Positions 11,424 to 23,495 are shown, counted from the first letter of the stretch. The stretch: 64,000 nt of DNA from Eretmocerus hayati (GCA_029851415.1 CM056742.1:98252976-98316975); one strand, 5' to 3'. The notes: generated by a model not told the origin, from the letters alone. Numbers and translations: made by a program.

Positions 11424-12110
11424 TGAATAATATACTAAGGAACAAAATTCATGGTCTGGAATAACCAATTCGGGGAAATGGGGAAACATTTTCCCTGCGA
11501 AATAATGGCCTTATCTTTACTGTTTTTTTTTTTTTGCTAATCTTGCAAACTGATGGCTTGACAAGATTAGCAAAAAAACCGTAAAGATAGAGCCGTTGTT
11601 TCGCAAATCAGTGATTTGCAATTGGAGAAAGTAGTGCCGAATCTGGCTACGGATTCGTTTTTAAAGTGGGAAAATACAGATAAGAATTATGTTTCCCCAA
11701 ATGGGTTATCCCAGACCGTGAATTTTGTTCCCCAGTGTATTATGTATCGACGTGAAAGAAATCTCAAAAAACGATAAAATTTTATGAATAAGTCCGTAAT
11801 TTAGGGAAAACGAAAGGAATACACCGATCACTCAATTAAAATACTTATGTCTGTTCGTTATGAAGTGATTCTTCAAAAAGTGAATTTCTTAGAATTCATA
11901 ATTTAAAGATTTATTCCAGTTGATATTAAGTTTCAATCGAAGAATTATGAGTGACTTTATTTTTAAATCAATATGAATTAAATGAATTTAATTTAATTTT
12001 ATGGAAAAGGATTTGGAAGCGAAATTAATTAGCTAATTAGTTCAAATATGATATTAAAGTAAGTGCAAATAGCCCGTGGTCTTCAAGAGTAAGAGCTGTC
12101 TTGAATAAAG

Positions 12111-12200
12111 GAAAAAAAGTTTCCCAGTCCGAGACTTGGACCTGCAACCATCGAATGCAAAAATCGACCGATGACGCTATTCGCTCGACCGCGGACACGT
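12111..12200 (-). ncRNA. tRNA-like Pol III unit in the right arm of FB-A
   Basis: Inverted counterpart of the unit in the left arm, read on the minus strand: GCGGTCGAGCG, then GGTCCAAGTC in place of the B box, then a T-run (AAAAAAA on the plus strand near 12112-12118). The B-box copy is changed relative to the left arm (GGTCCAAGTC against GGTTCAATTC), so the two arms have diverged. Confidence 0.5.
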
Positions 12201-12566
12201 CGTTCCTAATACAACAAAAACCTACCTCTTAGCTTGTTGGCCCCAGTTGAGGCTTATGATAAGCTTGAGTTTAGCGATAGTCGAAGATTGACATATGAGA
12301 TCCTGATTTGATAAGCAGATAATACTGCTATCAATGCAATCGGGGGTCGTCAGGAAATTCGACGAGAGCACGGTTTGATGAAACTCGCGCAAGCGTGAGC
12401 CGCTGAGCAGCAGACAATCCCCTCTCCTGCGCGTACGCACTCGGCCGCCTCTCGAAGGATCAGTGAAGACGCGTGGTAGCTAAAAGAAGCAGCTTACGCC
12501 GCCTCAATAGTGTACCTTCCCCCTCCATGGGAGTTGTAGGACCTGTGCATAAGACCGTGACTTGTA

Positions 12567-12798
12567 CACTTGGCGGTAGTTGATTCTTTCTGACATCCGA
12601 CTGAGTATGCCGATCACAACAATAAGTTATTGTTGTGAGTGAGGTTCTCGGCGCGCGAGCGCAGCAATCCAACTCTGATGATTTTCGACGACGAAGCACG
12701 CCAAAAATCATCAGAGTTGAATTACGCCTCACTCACAACTTATTGTTGTGATCGGCATACTCGGTCGGACGTCGGAAAGAATCAACTACCGCCAAGTG
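12567..12798. mobile_element. 232-bp palindromic MITE with TA duplication
   Basis: The ends pair over about 80 bases, starting CACTTGGCGGTAGTTGATTC, with TA on both sides (12565-12566, 12799-12800). An inner hairpin is built on CAACTCTGATGATTTT and its inverse. It abuts FB-A on the left (the FB-A duplication overlaps its first base) and the next MITE on the right, sharing the TA. Confidence 0.82.
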
Positions 12799-12800
12799 TA

Positions 12801-12963
12801 TACTCGAGAACAAGGTGAACTGCAATGGGATGACGGTCAGCGGCCATTCGAGATCTCCCATCTCACTCGCACCTATTGAGTTAACCCACGAGCACGAAGG
12901 AGACGACAGATCTCGAACGGTCACTGACCGTCTTCCCGTAGCAGTTTACCTTGTTCCCGAGTG
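12801..12963. mobile_element. 163-bp MITE, family 1 copy B
   Basis: Same family as 1518-1681: the outer repeats contain AACAAGGTGAACTGC and the inverted form. TA flanks both sides (12799-12800 shared with the neighbour, 12964-12965). No coding capacity. Confidence 0.83.
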
Positions 12964-13066
12964 TATCAGATGCATGAATGCACTGATACACTGCTCAACA
13001 CATAGATCTGCTGCCTTCTATGTTTGATTGTTTCCAAGCCAATGTACACAGGACTGAGCATTTCTC

Positions 13067-13455
13067 ATTAAGGCAATGCGGTCACCGTGCAAGCTGAAAG
13101 TTATTCGCACTTTTGTCCGATACTCTTGCGATTTGAGCTAAACGACGAGAAGACGAGTGTTTGTTATCATCTAACTTGAGTTCGTCTTCGTCGTTTAGCT
13201 CAAATCGCAGAAGAATCGGATAAAAGTGAGAATTACAATGTGCCTGTATTATAGGTTAGGAGGTTCCCGCGGCCGAGTTATTCCCACTCTTATCCAATTC
13301 TCTTGCGATTTGAGCTAAACGACGAGAAGACGATCTCAAGTTAGATGATAATAAACACTCGTCTTCTCATCGTTTGGTCGAAATCGCAAGAATGTTAGAG
13401 AAAAGTGGGAATAATTCTCAGCGTGCACGGTGCACGGTGACCGCATCGCCTTAAT
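13067..13455. mobile_element. Composite palindromic element bounded by TTAA
   Basis: Outer arms pair as TTAAGGCAATGCGGTCACC and its inverse, with TTAA at 13068-13071 and 13451-13454. Inside are two hairpins (about 13101-13234 and 13278-13414), both built on CTTGCGATTTGAGCTAAACG and its inverse. The two hairpins are themselves inverted relative to each other, so the unit can fold in alternative ways. TTAA suggests a piggyBac-type MITE, but TTAA is self-complementary and the call is tentative. Confidence 0.65.
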
Positions 13456-14234
13456 CACAGACCGACGATTTTCACACTAGCCCGGGTTTCAAATCAATCG
13501 TTCAAATGAATTACTTGTAAGTTGGGCTGGAATTTACAGTCGTAACTCGTAATCCGGTGACTGGATACCGAGGCGCCACAATCGGTGCGGCGAGTCGTTA
13601 ACCTATGTCTGAGGCACTATGATATTGTTCATGGACGTAGCAGACAAAGCTAACGTGCGTGTCATTTGTGATGAGATCAGCTGTTTAGTTCTTCACAGGT
13701 TCACCTAGCCAAGTTATTTTACAGTCAGTAACTATTTTTCTCATTTTTATTCTGACTTGAGACAACTGAAAATTTTATTCAGAAGGAGATGTTTAATTTG
13801 TTTTTGACAAAGGGCATTTCTCAGTCAACCTCGCGTCATCACCATCAAAGATTTGCGAGTAGAGATGTGTGCCATGGTTGTATTTAGCAGCTGAAAAATG
13901 TACGAGAAAACATTATTATCCACACTTGTTTAATGGCTACTTGACTCGGCGATATTGCGGAAATAGACAAAATACTGTACTATAGTCATCATGGGCGATG
14001 ATGTTGATATGGTGAGTAGACGTAACACCGTATCCCCTTATGAATAAACGCAGATTATTGTAGGTACGGACACAGTCAAAATGCAAATGGTGTACACATA
14101 AATTTATAAATCATTTTCTCTCAACAACACCTTTACGCTTGCTAGTAGAACCTCGTAAACTCATGAAACGTCTATTGAACAGTAAATGTTCACTTTAATC
14201 TTTTTCTTCACATTGTTTTCAAAACATTCTTCAA
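13456..14234. other. Upstream region of the HARBI1-like gene
   Basis: No large open frame. A possible first coding exon lies at 13991-14011: an ATG followed by GGCGATGATGTTGATATG and a GTGAGT donor. Its phase does not join cleanly to the next exon at the only obvious acceptor, so it is only a candidate. Confidence 0.4.
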
Positions 14235-15684
14235 TTGGAAAATATAGAATTCTTGTATGAATTGGAAGTTGACGGAGGTACTAAGGAATTTGATGGAGAC
14301 GATTATGATTTATATAGAGGAAGATTTCCTAAACGCTACCTCAGAGATTTCCAAAATACCTTTGAACACTGGGATGCGCATCAATTTACAAGCAGATACA
14401 GAATCTCAAAAGCTGTTGTCATGTATTATATTCTCTCTCTAATCAGAAATGAACTTGACCTTGCCAATAGTAGAAGAGGCTTGCCGGTATCTCCTGAGAT
14501 TCAGTTGACACTAGGACTTCAATATTATGCAACGAACATGTTCCAAGTAAGTTACATTTTTACAAATCTTTCTCATACTTGGTCATAGCTCTCCATGTGC
14601 ATCTGATCAACAGATTATATCAAGTATCTTTTGTGCTCAAATTCTGATTCAAACCATCTCTTAATCCTGGAACGGTTTTGTTATCAAAATAATTTTATAA
14701 TAAACACAACGAAACATAACTAAAGTCTAGAAAGCCAATGGTGATATCCATGGCCTCTCATAGTCAACAGTATGTCTATGTGTTAGAAGAGTCTCACTAG
14801 CTTTGGCTGGACTATTCACTCAGTTTATACAACTTCCAACTGATGACGAGCGAATTTTGAATGCTCAATTGTTCTACACCATTGCTGGTATGCGGAGCAT
14901 ATATGCTTTGATAGATGGTGTTCTGATAAAAATAGCATCTCCTGAGAGTGCAATTGCTGAGCTCTTCAGGTGCCGCAAGGGCTATTTTGCTCTCAATGTC
15001 TTGGTGAGCAGCTCAGATTTCCATGGCGTAGCATAAGATATATGTGCTATCTCTGAAATGAATCAACTAAAATAAATGAACCTTGTACTGATGAACTACA
15101 GGCTATTCTAGATGCAAAGGGATCATTCCGCTACATGGATGTAAGGCACCCTGAGAGCGTTCACGACATGACAGCTTTAGATAGAAGTGCGCTGAAAATG
15201 TTGTTCGAATGAGGTATTTTAAAAGGTGATTTGATGCATGCATCTTGGGAACCATCCCATCATTTCTGCTGCTTTTCAAAGTCGACATAACTTTTCTGTA
15301 TCAATTACAGGAATTTTATGGGGTGACCCAGGATATGGATGCAAGAGGTATTTATTCACACCGTTTGTACAACCGTCTAATGCAGCCGAGCAAGCTTTCA
15401 ATGACAGTCTTATATCTACAAAGAGCTCCATTGAGAGGATCTTCGGACGGTGGGAGAAAAAATTCCCATGTTTGCGCCTAGGTTTGTCCACCAAACTGGA
15501 CACATCAATTGCCACAGTCTGTGCGACAGCTGTGCTCTGGAATATTCATGTCAACTTGAATTATTCTAACCGATGGGACCCAGAAAACTTCGAGATCCAG
15601 GCAGAGGCTTTTGCTGAACCACCAAGAGCGGATTTGAGTGGTCTAGAGTATAGACGTGAATATGTCATGAGATACTTTGCGTGA
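14235..15684 (+). pseudogene. HARBI1-like PIF/Harbinger nuclease gene, four exons, one in-frame stop
   Basis: Exons 14235-14546, 14764-15003, 15102-15225 and 15311-15684 join in frame through introns with GTAAGT, GTGAGC and GTGATT donors and TAG/CAG acceptors. The translation has the HARBI1 order: FEHWDAHQFTSRYRISK; RRVSLALAGLFTQFIQLP; first catalytic Asp in LIDGVLIKI; CRKGYFALNV; second Asp in DVRHPESVHD; GDPGYG and LFTPF; and the Glu in SSIERIFGRWEKKFP. The only lesion I see is TGA at 15210-15212, where family members have a residue before GIL. The 5' start is unclear. It could be a decayed Harbinger transposase or a broken domesticated copy; no terminal repeats were found. Confidence 0.85.
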
Positions 15685-16519
15685 ACCTCCCATTGTAAAA
15701 TTATTCCCTTCGTAAGCAGAAGCATTGTGAAGCTCTTGCGTTCTCACCAGAACATTTCTCACGTTGATTATTAATATTAGTTCTTGTAAAATTGGGATAT
15801 TGTGCTCTAGAATGTTAGAATTCACAGTATCGTGTGAAGGGTCAATGTATGCATTTTTTTATATTGCCAAAGTAATCTTGTTCTACCTGCTTCTATCGTG
15901 TTATTGTTGGATTAAAATCACAAATATCTTCACTGGATGATACTAAAAGTCTATTTTGAATATTTTTCATAATTGAACGATTTTTGCCATAGGAGTAAAT
16001 GAATCTATGCTGCAGCTGAGAGTATAATTGGAACATACCTGATTTGTTGATATTTGAAAAAAGACTCAAATAACAACTAGTCAAAAAATTTGAATTGACC
16101 ATACGAAACTCGTATGAATATTTGCGCGGAAATTGCTTCCAATAGCATACTTTTTAATTTTTGATTGATTATGATAGTATGTAGAATTCATCCTTGTTGC
16201 CACAAAAGGATTTACAATAAACCTTTGAACTGTAAAGTGCAACAAATGGAATAAGCCTGTCCATATGTGGTTGTTACTACTTTTCAAGAACACACTTTGG
16301 GGAGGATCGAATTTTCATGTACGTTTTTGATATATAAGCACTACAACACATGATGAAATGTGAGTATTTCAACAATATAATGCTAGTACTAGGATGTATT
16401 CACGCGCGCAAGCGCCCATGTTGGGATTACTTCTTTCCAAATAAATTTATTAGCAATCTTTTGCAATGAATTCATCAACGATTTAATAGAATTCTGCATA
16501 CACATTTAAATTATTCTCG
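15685..16519. other. AT-rich stretch without a supported gene
   Basis: Sequence after the HARBI1-like stop, up to the next LTR. No recognisable coding region or strong repeat was seen, and I could not identify Harbinger terminal repeats in it. Confidence 0.5.
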
Positions 16520-16523
16520 ATTT

Positions 16524-17294
16524 TGTGACGGCCGAGTCATTCCGTCTTCCTCTCTCCCTGGACCGAATATTGTAATGATGACATTTTGTGTTACAGCTTA
16601 AGCGCGAGAAGAGTTGCTGCATAGTTAAGCCAGGAGAGAGACAGAGAAATGGCACCGTACTAGAGCCCGCGCGCCCCATATTATGAGCCGTCCCTGGCGC
16701 AAGCCAATGCTGCTCCGGCCAGCAACCTTTTTCTGTACATTCCGTCGTGACGTTTTGGAGCGCTCGCACGCGCCTATCGAGCTTATCGTGCGCGTTGTCC
16801 GCGCCACCCGGAGCCCGTCCTTGGCATGATTTAGCCGGGGCTCCGGTGCGTGCATTTTATATACTCTGTGCCGTGGTCGACGATGACCAAAATCACCATC
16901 GTCTGGGACAATTGCGAGCTGCCTGATCGCCGTGAGCTGCGAGGGCCGGTGCCCGATCTGAGGTCGAGTGATCATCCTGCGTCAAGGCCATTTATCCTGT
17001 AAGTGCCTCTCGCAAATCTCTCTCTCCTCTTTCTGGGCTTATAGTGGTATTTTTTCCTAAATGCGCCCTCGATAGTCGTGCTCGGGCTTGATTCATCCGA
17101 ACGGTCAGCGGACCGATTTGTAAATAGTATTTTCTTGAATATATGCCCTTTTTTCATGATTTTAATCGAGTATGTGCTCATTTAGTGCTCCCCTCTCCTG
17201 ATTTCTTGAACAATTACAGACATTGCTCACTCCCTGAGCTTCTCAAATGAAAGCAGGCTTTGCCTGCAAGTGACGAGTCACCAAAACCGTCACA
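16524..17294 (+). repeat. 5' LTR of the gag-only element
   Basis: This 771-bp LTR matches 24376-25150 closely, with scattered substitutions and small indels (for example near 16615-16625 and 17045). The terminal octamer TGTGACGG is inverted at the other end. It contains C/T-rich tracts and GC-rich segments and no coding region. Confidence 0.9.
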
Positions 17295-17442
17295 TGGCGC
17301 CCAACTAATGGTGCTGTCAGTTCAAGTGAAATCAGTTCAAAAATTTGTGCATCAAGTTGGCGCACCGTCACATGGCGCCCGACTGATGGTGCTGTGAGTT
17401 CAAGTAGAATCAGTGTAAAAAATTGTGCATCAAGTTGGCAAA
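17295..17442 (+). promoter_or_regulatory. Tandemly duplicated primer binding site region
   Basis: TGGCGCCCAAC directly after the 5' LTR matches the primer site complementary to the 3' end of insect tRNA-Lys. A second copy, TGGCGCCCGAC, starts at 17373. The surrounding ~78 bp, including the LTR-like CCGTCACA and a GCATCAAGTTGGC stretch, is duplicated in tandem, giving two potential primer sites. Confidence 0.75.
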
Positions 17443-18144
17443 ACGTCATATTACCCAAGTTCAAACTCTGATTTTTGGAGAGAGTAGCACTCGAATGTTG
17501 CTTTGTGTGTATATTGAATTGTAAGTGTATTAGTGAGTGCAGTCTGAATGAGTTAGCCATGTTATGCGTGCTGGACAATACTTTTCCATCGCGCTCCGAC
17601 TTAGGCGTGTGGACGAGTCTATTGCTCGCGCGTCGGTTGACTCGCTGTACAAAATTTTTCACGTCCTGATATTAAACACTTGTCCGTTCGTATTTCTTCC
17701 TCATCATTTGATGCACTTGGCTCACTTTTTATGTGCAATATCTCAGTGCTCAATTAATATTTAAATGCACATAATTTGATCATTTCCTGAAGTTCTTGGT
17801 CTGATTTGTAAAACCTTAAAATCATTCAGTTAGCTTCTCGCGACATTTTGGCGTCCCGTGCTATAGGGCCGCAACACAACAGCTCGCACGACATATATAG
17901 TCATTGTTTACATCGCGCGTTTGCTGCCGCTCGCGATCGGCCAAGCTTATCTTTGGGTTCGATTTTTGAATGCGTGAGTGCAAGAGAGACAGACGCGCTG
18001 GCCTAATATTTCGAAAATTTTCTATGTCGCCTTCTTTGATCGGCCATCGATGACCAAAGGTCATATGTGCAACACGTATGTGTATGTGTGTAGAGTGCGT
18101 GGATAGGTACAAATAATTTGCGAGCGAAACTCAATGATGTATAT
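17443..18144 (+). other. Leader of the gag-only element, left part
   Basis: Non-coding sequence between the duplicated primer site and the inserted palindrome. I see no gene in it. Confidence 0.5.
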
Positions 18145-20238
18145 GAGTGATTCTGGAGCAAGCTGGACAAAACCGTCACCAGGGGGGTCTGGGAAAAATC
18201 CGCAAAAATTTTTTTCCATTAGTACTATGTTGAAATAGTACGAAAAAATTTTTTTCAGATTTTTTCGGCCCCCCCTGTGGGCCCCAGGGCCCATGAAAGG
18301 GCCATTTTAGGCCCTTTTTTAGCCTATTCTAGGAAAATCATAGCTCCGACGCAATTCAATATTTTTCAACGTACTTGGGCGCATTTTTCTCGTCAAGACT
18401 AGTACTTTTGAAAAAAAAATTGTCCAAGGCCACTTAGTGAGCCTGACGACTTCTGCCACCTATTTATTGAGAGCAAATTTTAGCGATTTTTGGGCTTGCT
18501 TCAAAGTGATGTAGCTCCCACTAGACATGTGATAATCGACTTTTACAAGTAGTCATTTTGAAGGTCTTGAAAATACCTACAATTTGCCCACTTGTAAAAG
18601 TCAATTATCGCACTTTTTGTTGGAGCTACAGTCGATACAAGTTGAGCTATTTACGAAAAAGTCGAAAATTCAGGACTCGATTCCAAAAATATATCTTAAT
18701 TTTTTTTCACCAAACTTGTGCGAAAATGTTCTTTCAGACATCTACTTTTAGTAAAAAAAAATTTGGCGGAGGTTATTTTTTTTTATTTTTTTTGCCGAGC
18801 GTTACAAAATGCCGCATTTCGTGGTTTTAGCAAAAACAGCATCTTTGACCACGGTCACATATGCTCCCATCTGGACTGATGTGCACCAATCTGTGCGAAA
18901 GTACTCCCCAAAGTACCCCCAAGTACGTGTAAGAAGTTGCGGGGACGAGCCTCCACCCAGGAGCGAGCTGTAGGTTCTATTTACCGTGTCAAAAATAGGC
19001 ATTATTTTGGCTATTCGAGCGTAAGCGACTGAGAGCATGATTTTACTCGTTCTGGCTCACAAATGAGATAATGGGGTAGAATGAGGATCCAAATATACTT
19101 TTCCGACTCAAAATGACCATCTAAACACAATTCCGAGGTCAGTTTAGCTCTAAAATGTCTTCTAGTGACTCAACGGTGTCAGAACCCGTCGACAGAATCT
19201 AAGTTCTTAAGGGACAAAGGGACGACTATTTAGAGCAAAACTGACCTCGGAATTGTGTTTAGATGGTCATTTTGAGTCGGAAAAGTATGTTTGGATCCTC
19301 ATTCTACCCCATTATCTCATTTGTAAGCCAGAACGAGTAAAATCATGCTCTCAGTCGCTTACGCTCACATAGCCAAAATAATGCCTATTTTTGACACGGT
19401 AAATAGAACCTACAGCTCGCTCCTGGGTGGAGGCTCGTCCCCGCAACTTCTTACACGTACTTGGGGGTACTTTAGGGAGTACTTTCGCACAGATTGGTGC
19501 ACATCAGTCCAGATGGGAGCATATGTGACCGTGGTCAAAGATGCTGTTTTTGCTAAAACCACGAAATGCGGCATTTTGTAACGCTCGGCAAAAAAAATCA
19601 AAAAAAATAACCTCCGCCAAATTTTTTTTACTAAAAGTAGATGTCTGAAAGAACATTTTCGCACAAGTTTGGTGAAAAAAAATTAAGATATATTTTTGGA
19701 ATCGAGTCCTGAATTCTCGACTTTTTCGTAAATAGCTCAACTTGTATCGACTGTAGCTCCAACAAAAAGTGCGATAATTGACTTTTACAAGTGGGCAAAT
19801 TGTAGGTATTTTCAAGACCTTCAAAATGACTACTTGTAAAAGTCGATTATCACATGTCTAGTGGGAGCTACATCACTTTGAAGCAAGCCCAAAAATCGCT
19901 AAAATTTGCTCTCAATAGATAGGTGGCAGAAGTCGTCAGGCTCACTGAGTGGCCTTGGACAATTTTTTTCTCAAAAGTACTAGTCTTGACGAGCAAAATG
20001 CGCCCAAGTACGTTGAAAAATATTGAATTGCGTCGGAGCTATGATTTTCCTAGAATAGGCTGAAAAAGGGCCTAAAATGGCCCTTTCATGGGCCCTGGGG
20101 CCCACAGGGGGGGCCGAAAAAATCTGAAAAGAATTTTTTTCGTACTATTTCAACATAGTACTAATGGAAAAAAATTTTTGCGGATTTTTCCCAGACCCCC
20201 CTGGTGACGGTTTTGTCCAGCTTGCTCCAGAATCACTC
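18145..20238. mobile_element. 2.1-kb palindromic foldback element with ATAT flanks
   Basis: The arms are 18145-19157 and 19229-20238, about 1 kb each and nearly identical, with a loop of about 71 bases. The tips read GAGTGATTCTGGAGCAAGCT and its inverse. ATAT lies on both sides, a likely 4-bp target duplication. Matching open frames in the two arms mirror each other and show no protein family, so it looks non-autonomous. It sits in the leader of the LTR element and is therefore younger than it, or was carried by it. Confidence 0.85.
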
Positions 20239-21377
20239 ATATAGATATACAAAGATGTTGCGATGTGTGTTCAGATACTGATTTCGATTCTTGTGCTTTT
20301 TAAAAATCTGGAAAAATCGGCCGATGGCTAGAAACTTCTGGACGTGGTCCTCGTTTGTTTGTGCACAATTATAATAATTTATTTTGTCTATTTGACTATA
20401 CTTTATGCAATTTGAGCCACTTGGTCATATCTTGACCTTTTTTTTCTGAGAAATGTATATGATTTTGAAATTTCTTTCATAAATACATTGAAATATCGAT
20501 GACTCTAGCACACTCGTGCATCGCAGAATCCAATTGTTAATGACGATTTCGGTAACAAATTTTTTATTCATCATGGAAAATTGGTCGTTTTGACCTAAAA
20601 ATTCTCAAAAATTCTAAATCATTGTATAATTGACCTGCAATAATTTTTTATGGATCAAAATGGTCTTTCTTGGAATATACTCGATGTATATAGATATGAT
20701 AATTATCATGAAGTCTAGCATCGCGCTATTGTGTGTTTGCCTGAATTAGCGTCGTTTATGATAAAATAAGCTGCGCGAAATGCTTTTACGCAATATTTCT
20801 CAAGTGATTGTTTGAAGAATTCGAACAAATTGCGTAGCTCTATAGGAATCCACCCGGCGTAAATTTTTCAGAGAAAAGATTATTGAAAAAATCACAAATA
20901 TTCAGACATTTTCAAAGTTTAGCAAATTTTTGTCCAAACTGACTCTTACGAGGCTCTTACTCATTACGGGCCTAACTTCTTGTATTTTACTGCCTATAAG
21001 AGTTCTCTGATAATGAACTAACGATTTTTCCCGCAGGATAAATCTAAATTTCGGACTTATCCTGTCCATGAGATGAACCAATACTCAGTCCAGTTTGTTC
21101 ATTCCTTCCTCGATTATGAACATCTTAGTTGAATCAATTGACTGCTAGCTCCAAATTTGTACCGTGTCATTATACAGCTCATTTGGACTTCATCCGTGGG
21201 CACAGTTTTTTCCTTAGTCATTAACTATAGACTTCGTCTTTTGTTTGATGATAGGAGCACGGTCAAATCTAAAGCGAACATTTCAACTGATGAAGCATTT
21301 ACAGAAGTAACTTTGAAAATTTCGAAACCTCATTTCTCTTTTTCGTGATTGAAGGAGTATCTTGAAAATATTTCCAT
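20239..21377 (+). other. Leader of the gag-only element, right part
   Basis: AT-rich non-coding sequence between the palindrome and the gag start. No supported gene. Confidence 0.5.
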
Positions 21378-23495
21378 GATGTCTTCTAATAATTTTTCGA
21401 GTAATCGAGTTCTCACGTGGTCCAATTGGATTTGTAACCTCTCTGAGGATGAAATTCGAGTTGCACTCGCAAAGCTTGAGCTGAAATTCGATAGTTTTTT
21501 CAACAATCATCAGTGATTGATGCGGCGTTTGATTGGCCAGTATGTGATGGATGATTTTGTAGAGAATGAGAGTTCCATGTGCGATATTGCGCTGAAAGTA
21601 CACCGTGACGCTATACGTAGTGACTTTATTGTTAATGTCGAAAGTGCGTTACTTCTTAAAGAAATAGGTGAGACATACGCGCGCGCACCCAACACCACCG
21701 TTCCCGTGCAGCAGAAGAGTTCCAGTGGAACATATCCAGCTGACAATGGATGTCAGAATTTACCCACTTCTGCCGATATCGAAAGGTGGAAAAATGACAC
21801 TTTAGCACTAGCGACTTGCGAGCGAGATTTCAAAGCGAGCAATCAGTCCAATATACGTTGTGCTACTGTCAATGATGAAAAGTCTTGCAATATGCTCAAT
21901 TACGGAAATTCAGCGTCATCATCGCCTGTTTCCCCGAGCACGCAGCTTGTCAATTTAAATTCAATTTTATCTTCCGATCACACGATCGATAGCAATATTC
22001 AGACTAATCATCCCCTGTCATCGAATAATTCTGATGATTCGGATGAATTTCCTGAGAGCGCTGATCTTTGCAATTTCTCTGATGAGATATCTGTGTCACC
22101 AAGACCATTTCAGATCGCAAAGTCGGTGCAGGTCTTCTCACCCCAAATTCCTGAGTCTGATGAACAATCAAGCTCATCGTTGGATCGATTTCAAAATATA
22201 TCACCAGATCATGACCTTTTGTCAAATATTGATTTTTACAGGCAAGATTATTACTCGTCTGTATTGACGGATGTTCACGTGGCTCAATCTTGTGCCTATC
22301 CTCCATTGCCAGGCATGACGTCTGTTCAATTTAGCCAATTCGGGCATGAAATTTCGCACGAGCAAGAGTGGCTCTGCCCAGATAATCATTTTGATTTGGT
22401 ATCTTTGCAATTGAACCGAGAAATGAAATCTTCCCATCTCATTAGGGCAGAAAAACGTGGCAGCGCTCCAGGAGAAAGTACATCTTCTGAGTCCTTCACA
22501 AATCCTCTGGATGTCATTGATTTGTATCGCCCTTGTGAGTCATTGAATCTTTCCAACATCAATTCATACTGATCATTTATACCACCATCCGGTTTCCATT
22601 TGATGAGTGCAGTCGGCAATGTAAAATATGTCAAGCACGCGCGCGTTGTAGTGCAAACTTGTCTGCCTAATGAGATTGTCAAGTTTGTTGAATCTGGAAA
22701 TGCATCAAGATTGGGAATGGGCCTGATCAACCCTAATCTTTTCAACTTCGCCCCTCAGTTTCAGAACAAAGTGACATTTCCCAGGCAATTGTATTCGTCT
22801 CGTACCGACTTGCAATATCTCATGTTTAAAGTTTGTTGGAACCCATATGAAACACTTGATGGTCGCAGGATCGATCACAAATACTGGTCTGAGTATGAGG
22901 TCGTGTTTGAGCAATCTCGACCGACCAATGAAGCATTTTACCTCGTTTTGACTGAAATCGAGGCCGAGCCCCATGCTCATGATCAAAGAATACTAGAGAA
23001 TGATTGTTCCAATTCGTTCCACGCACGAGCATTGTGCAAGTACCGCAGTACCATTTTCAGGTACCATTCCCAATTTCGATATTAATGGAGTCTCGGCACG
23101 CACTTTTATCTGATATGGCACATCTCTTGCCTGAATGCGATACTTTGCAGAATTCAGTGTGTGATAGCCTAGCAAAGACTCTTAAATTTTTTGATCTGAA
23201 AGAACTGACCTATTATTTGGGATTTTTTAGCTCACCGCACAGGACGCAACTGTCCACGCGGCTTGAGCAATTCGACCTCAATTTCGACGAACTGTTTCCG
23301 ACATTCTATAGTCGTGATAGTATGCTTATATTTGATGCAACCCATTGTCATCGATCAGCTGATCGATTTCTCTCAATTGACTCGAGGCCAATGTGGTCAA
23401 TACGACCGTGTCAAGTCAATACAACAAATTTAGACCGAGAGACTGGCCCAGGAGGGGGCATAGCAACGCCATCCATAGGCGCAGGAGCAGCCTAG
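21378..23495 (+). pseudogene. Gypsy-like gag remnant
   Basis: The likely start is the ATG at 21378. The first 45 residues include VLTWSNWICNLSEDEIRVAL, a SAP-like N terminus seen in insect Gypsy gag proteins, and end at a TGA (about 21513). The same frame then continues (RRLIGQYVMDDF) to 22572 through a Ser-rich linker. Further frames (22600-23085 and 23060-23495) carry a folded-looking region (DGRRIDHKYWSEYEVVFEQ, FDLKELTYYLG) and a basic tail in a shifted frame. No zinc knuckle is clear. At least two stops and one frameshift make it non-functional. Confidence 0.6.

Larger units (their letters stand above)
9551..12559. mobile_element. Foldback element FB-A with 8-bp target duplication and nested hAT
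   Basis: The ends are CACGGTCTTATCTACAGG and its near-perfect inverse, flanked by the exact 8-bp duplication ACTTGTAC (9543-9550, 12560-12567). The arms pair almost to the centre near 11545-11560 (loop around CAAACTGATGGCTT). The left arm is interrupted by a hAT transposon (10163-11423). Each arm carries a tRNA-like unit with a following T-run. Its terminal ~60 bases resemble FB-B at 28774-30085. It encodes no protein of its own. An 8-bp duplication with long inverted repeats fits the hAT or P-type superfamilies; which one is not settled. Confidence 0.85.

Noticed and set aside
11425..11747. Separate MITE between the hAT and the right arm of FB-A
   Set aside because: Its apparent terminal repeats are the inner continuation of the FB-A arms once the hAT is removed.
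18558..19824. Matching frames of about 90-106 residues on both strands
   Set aside because: They are mirror images caused by the palindrome, Lys/Phe-rich and without a domain.
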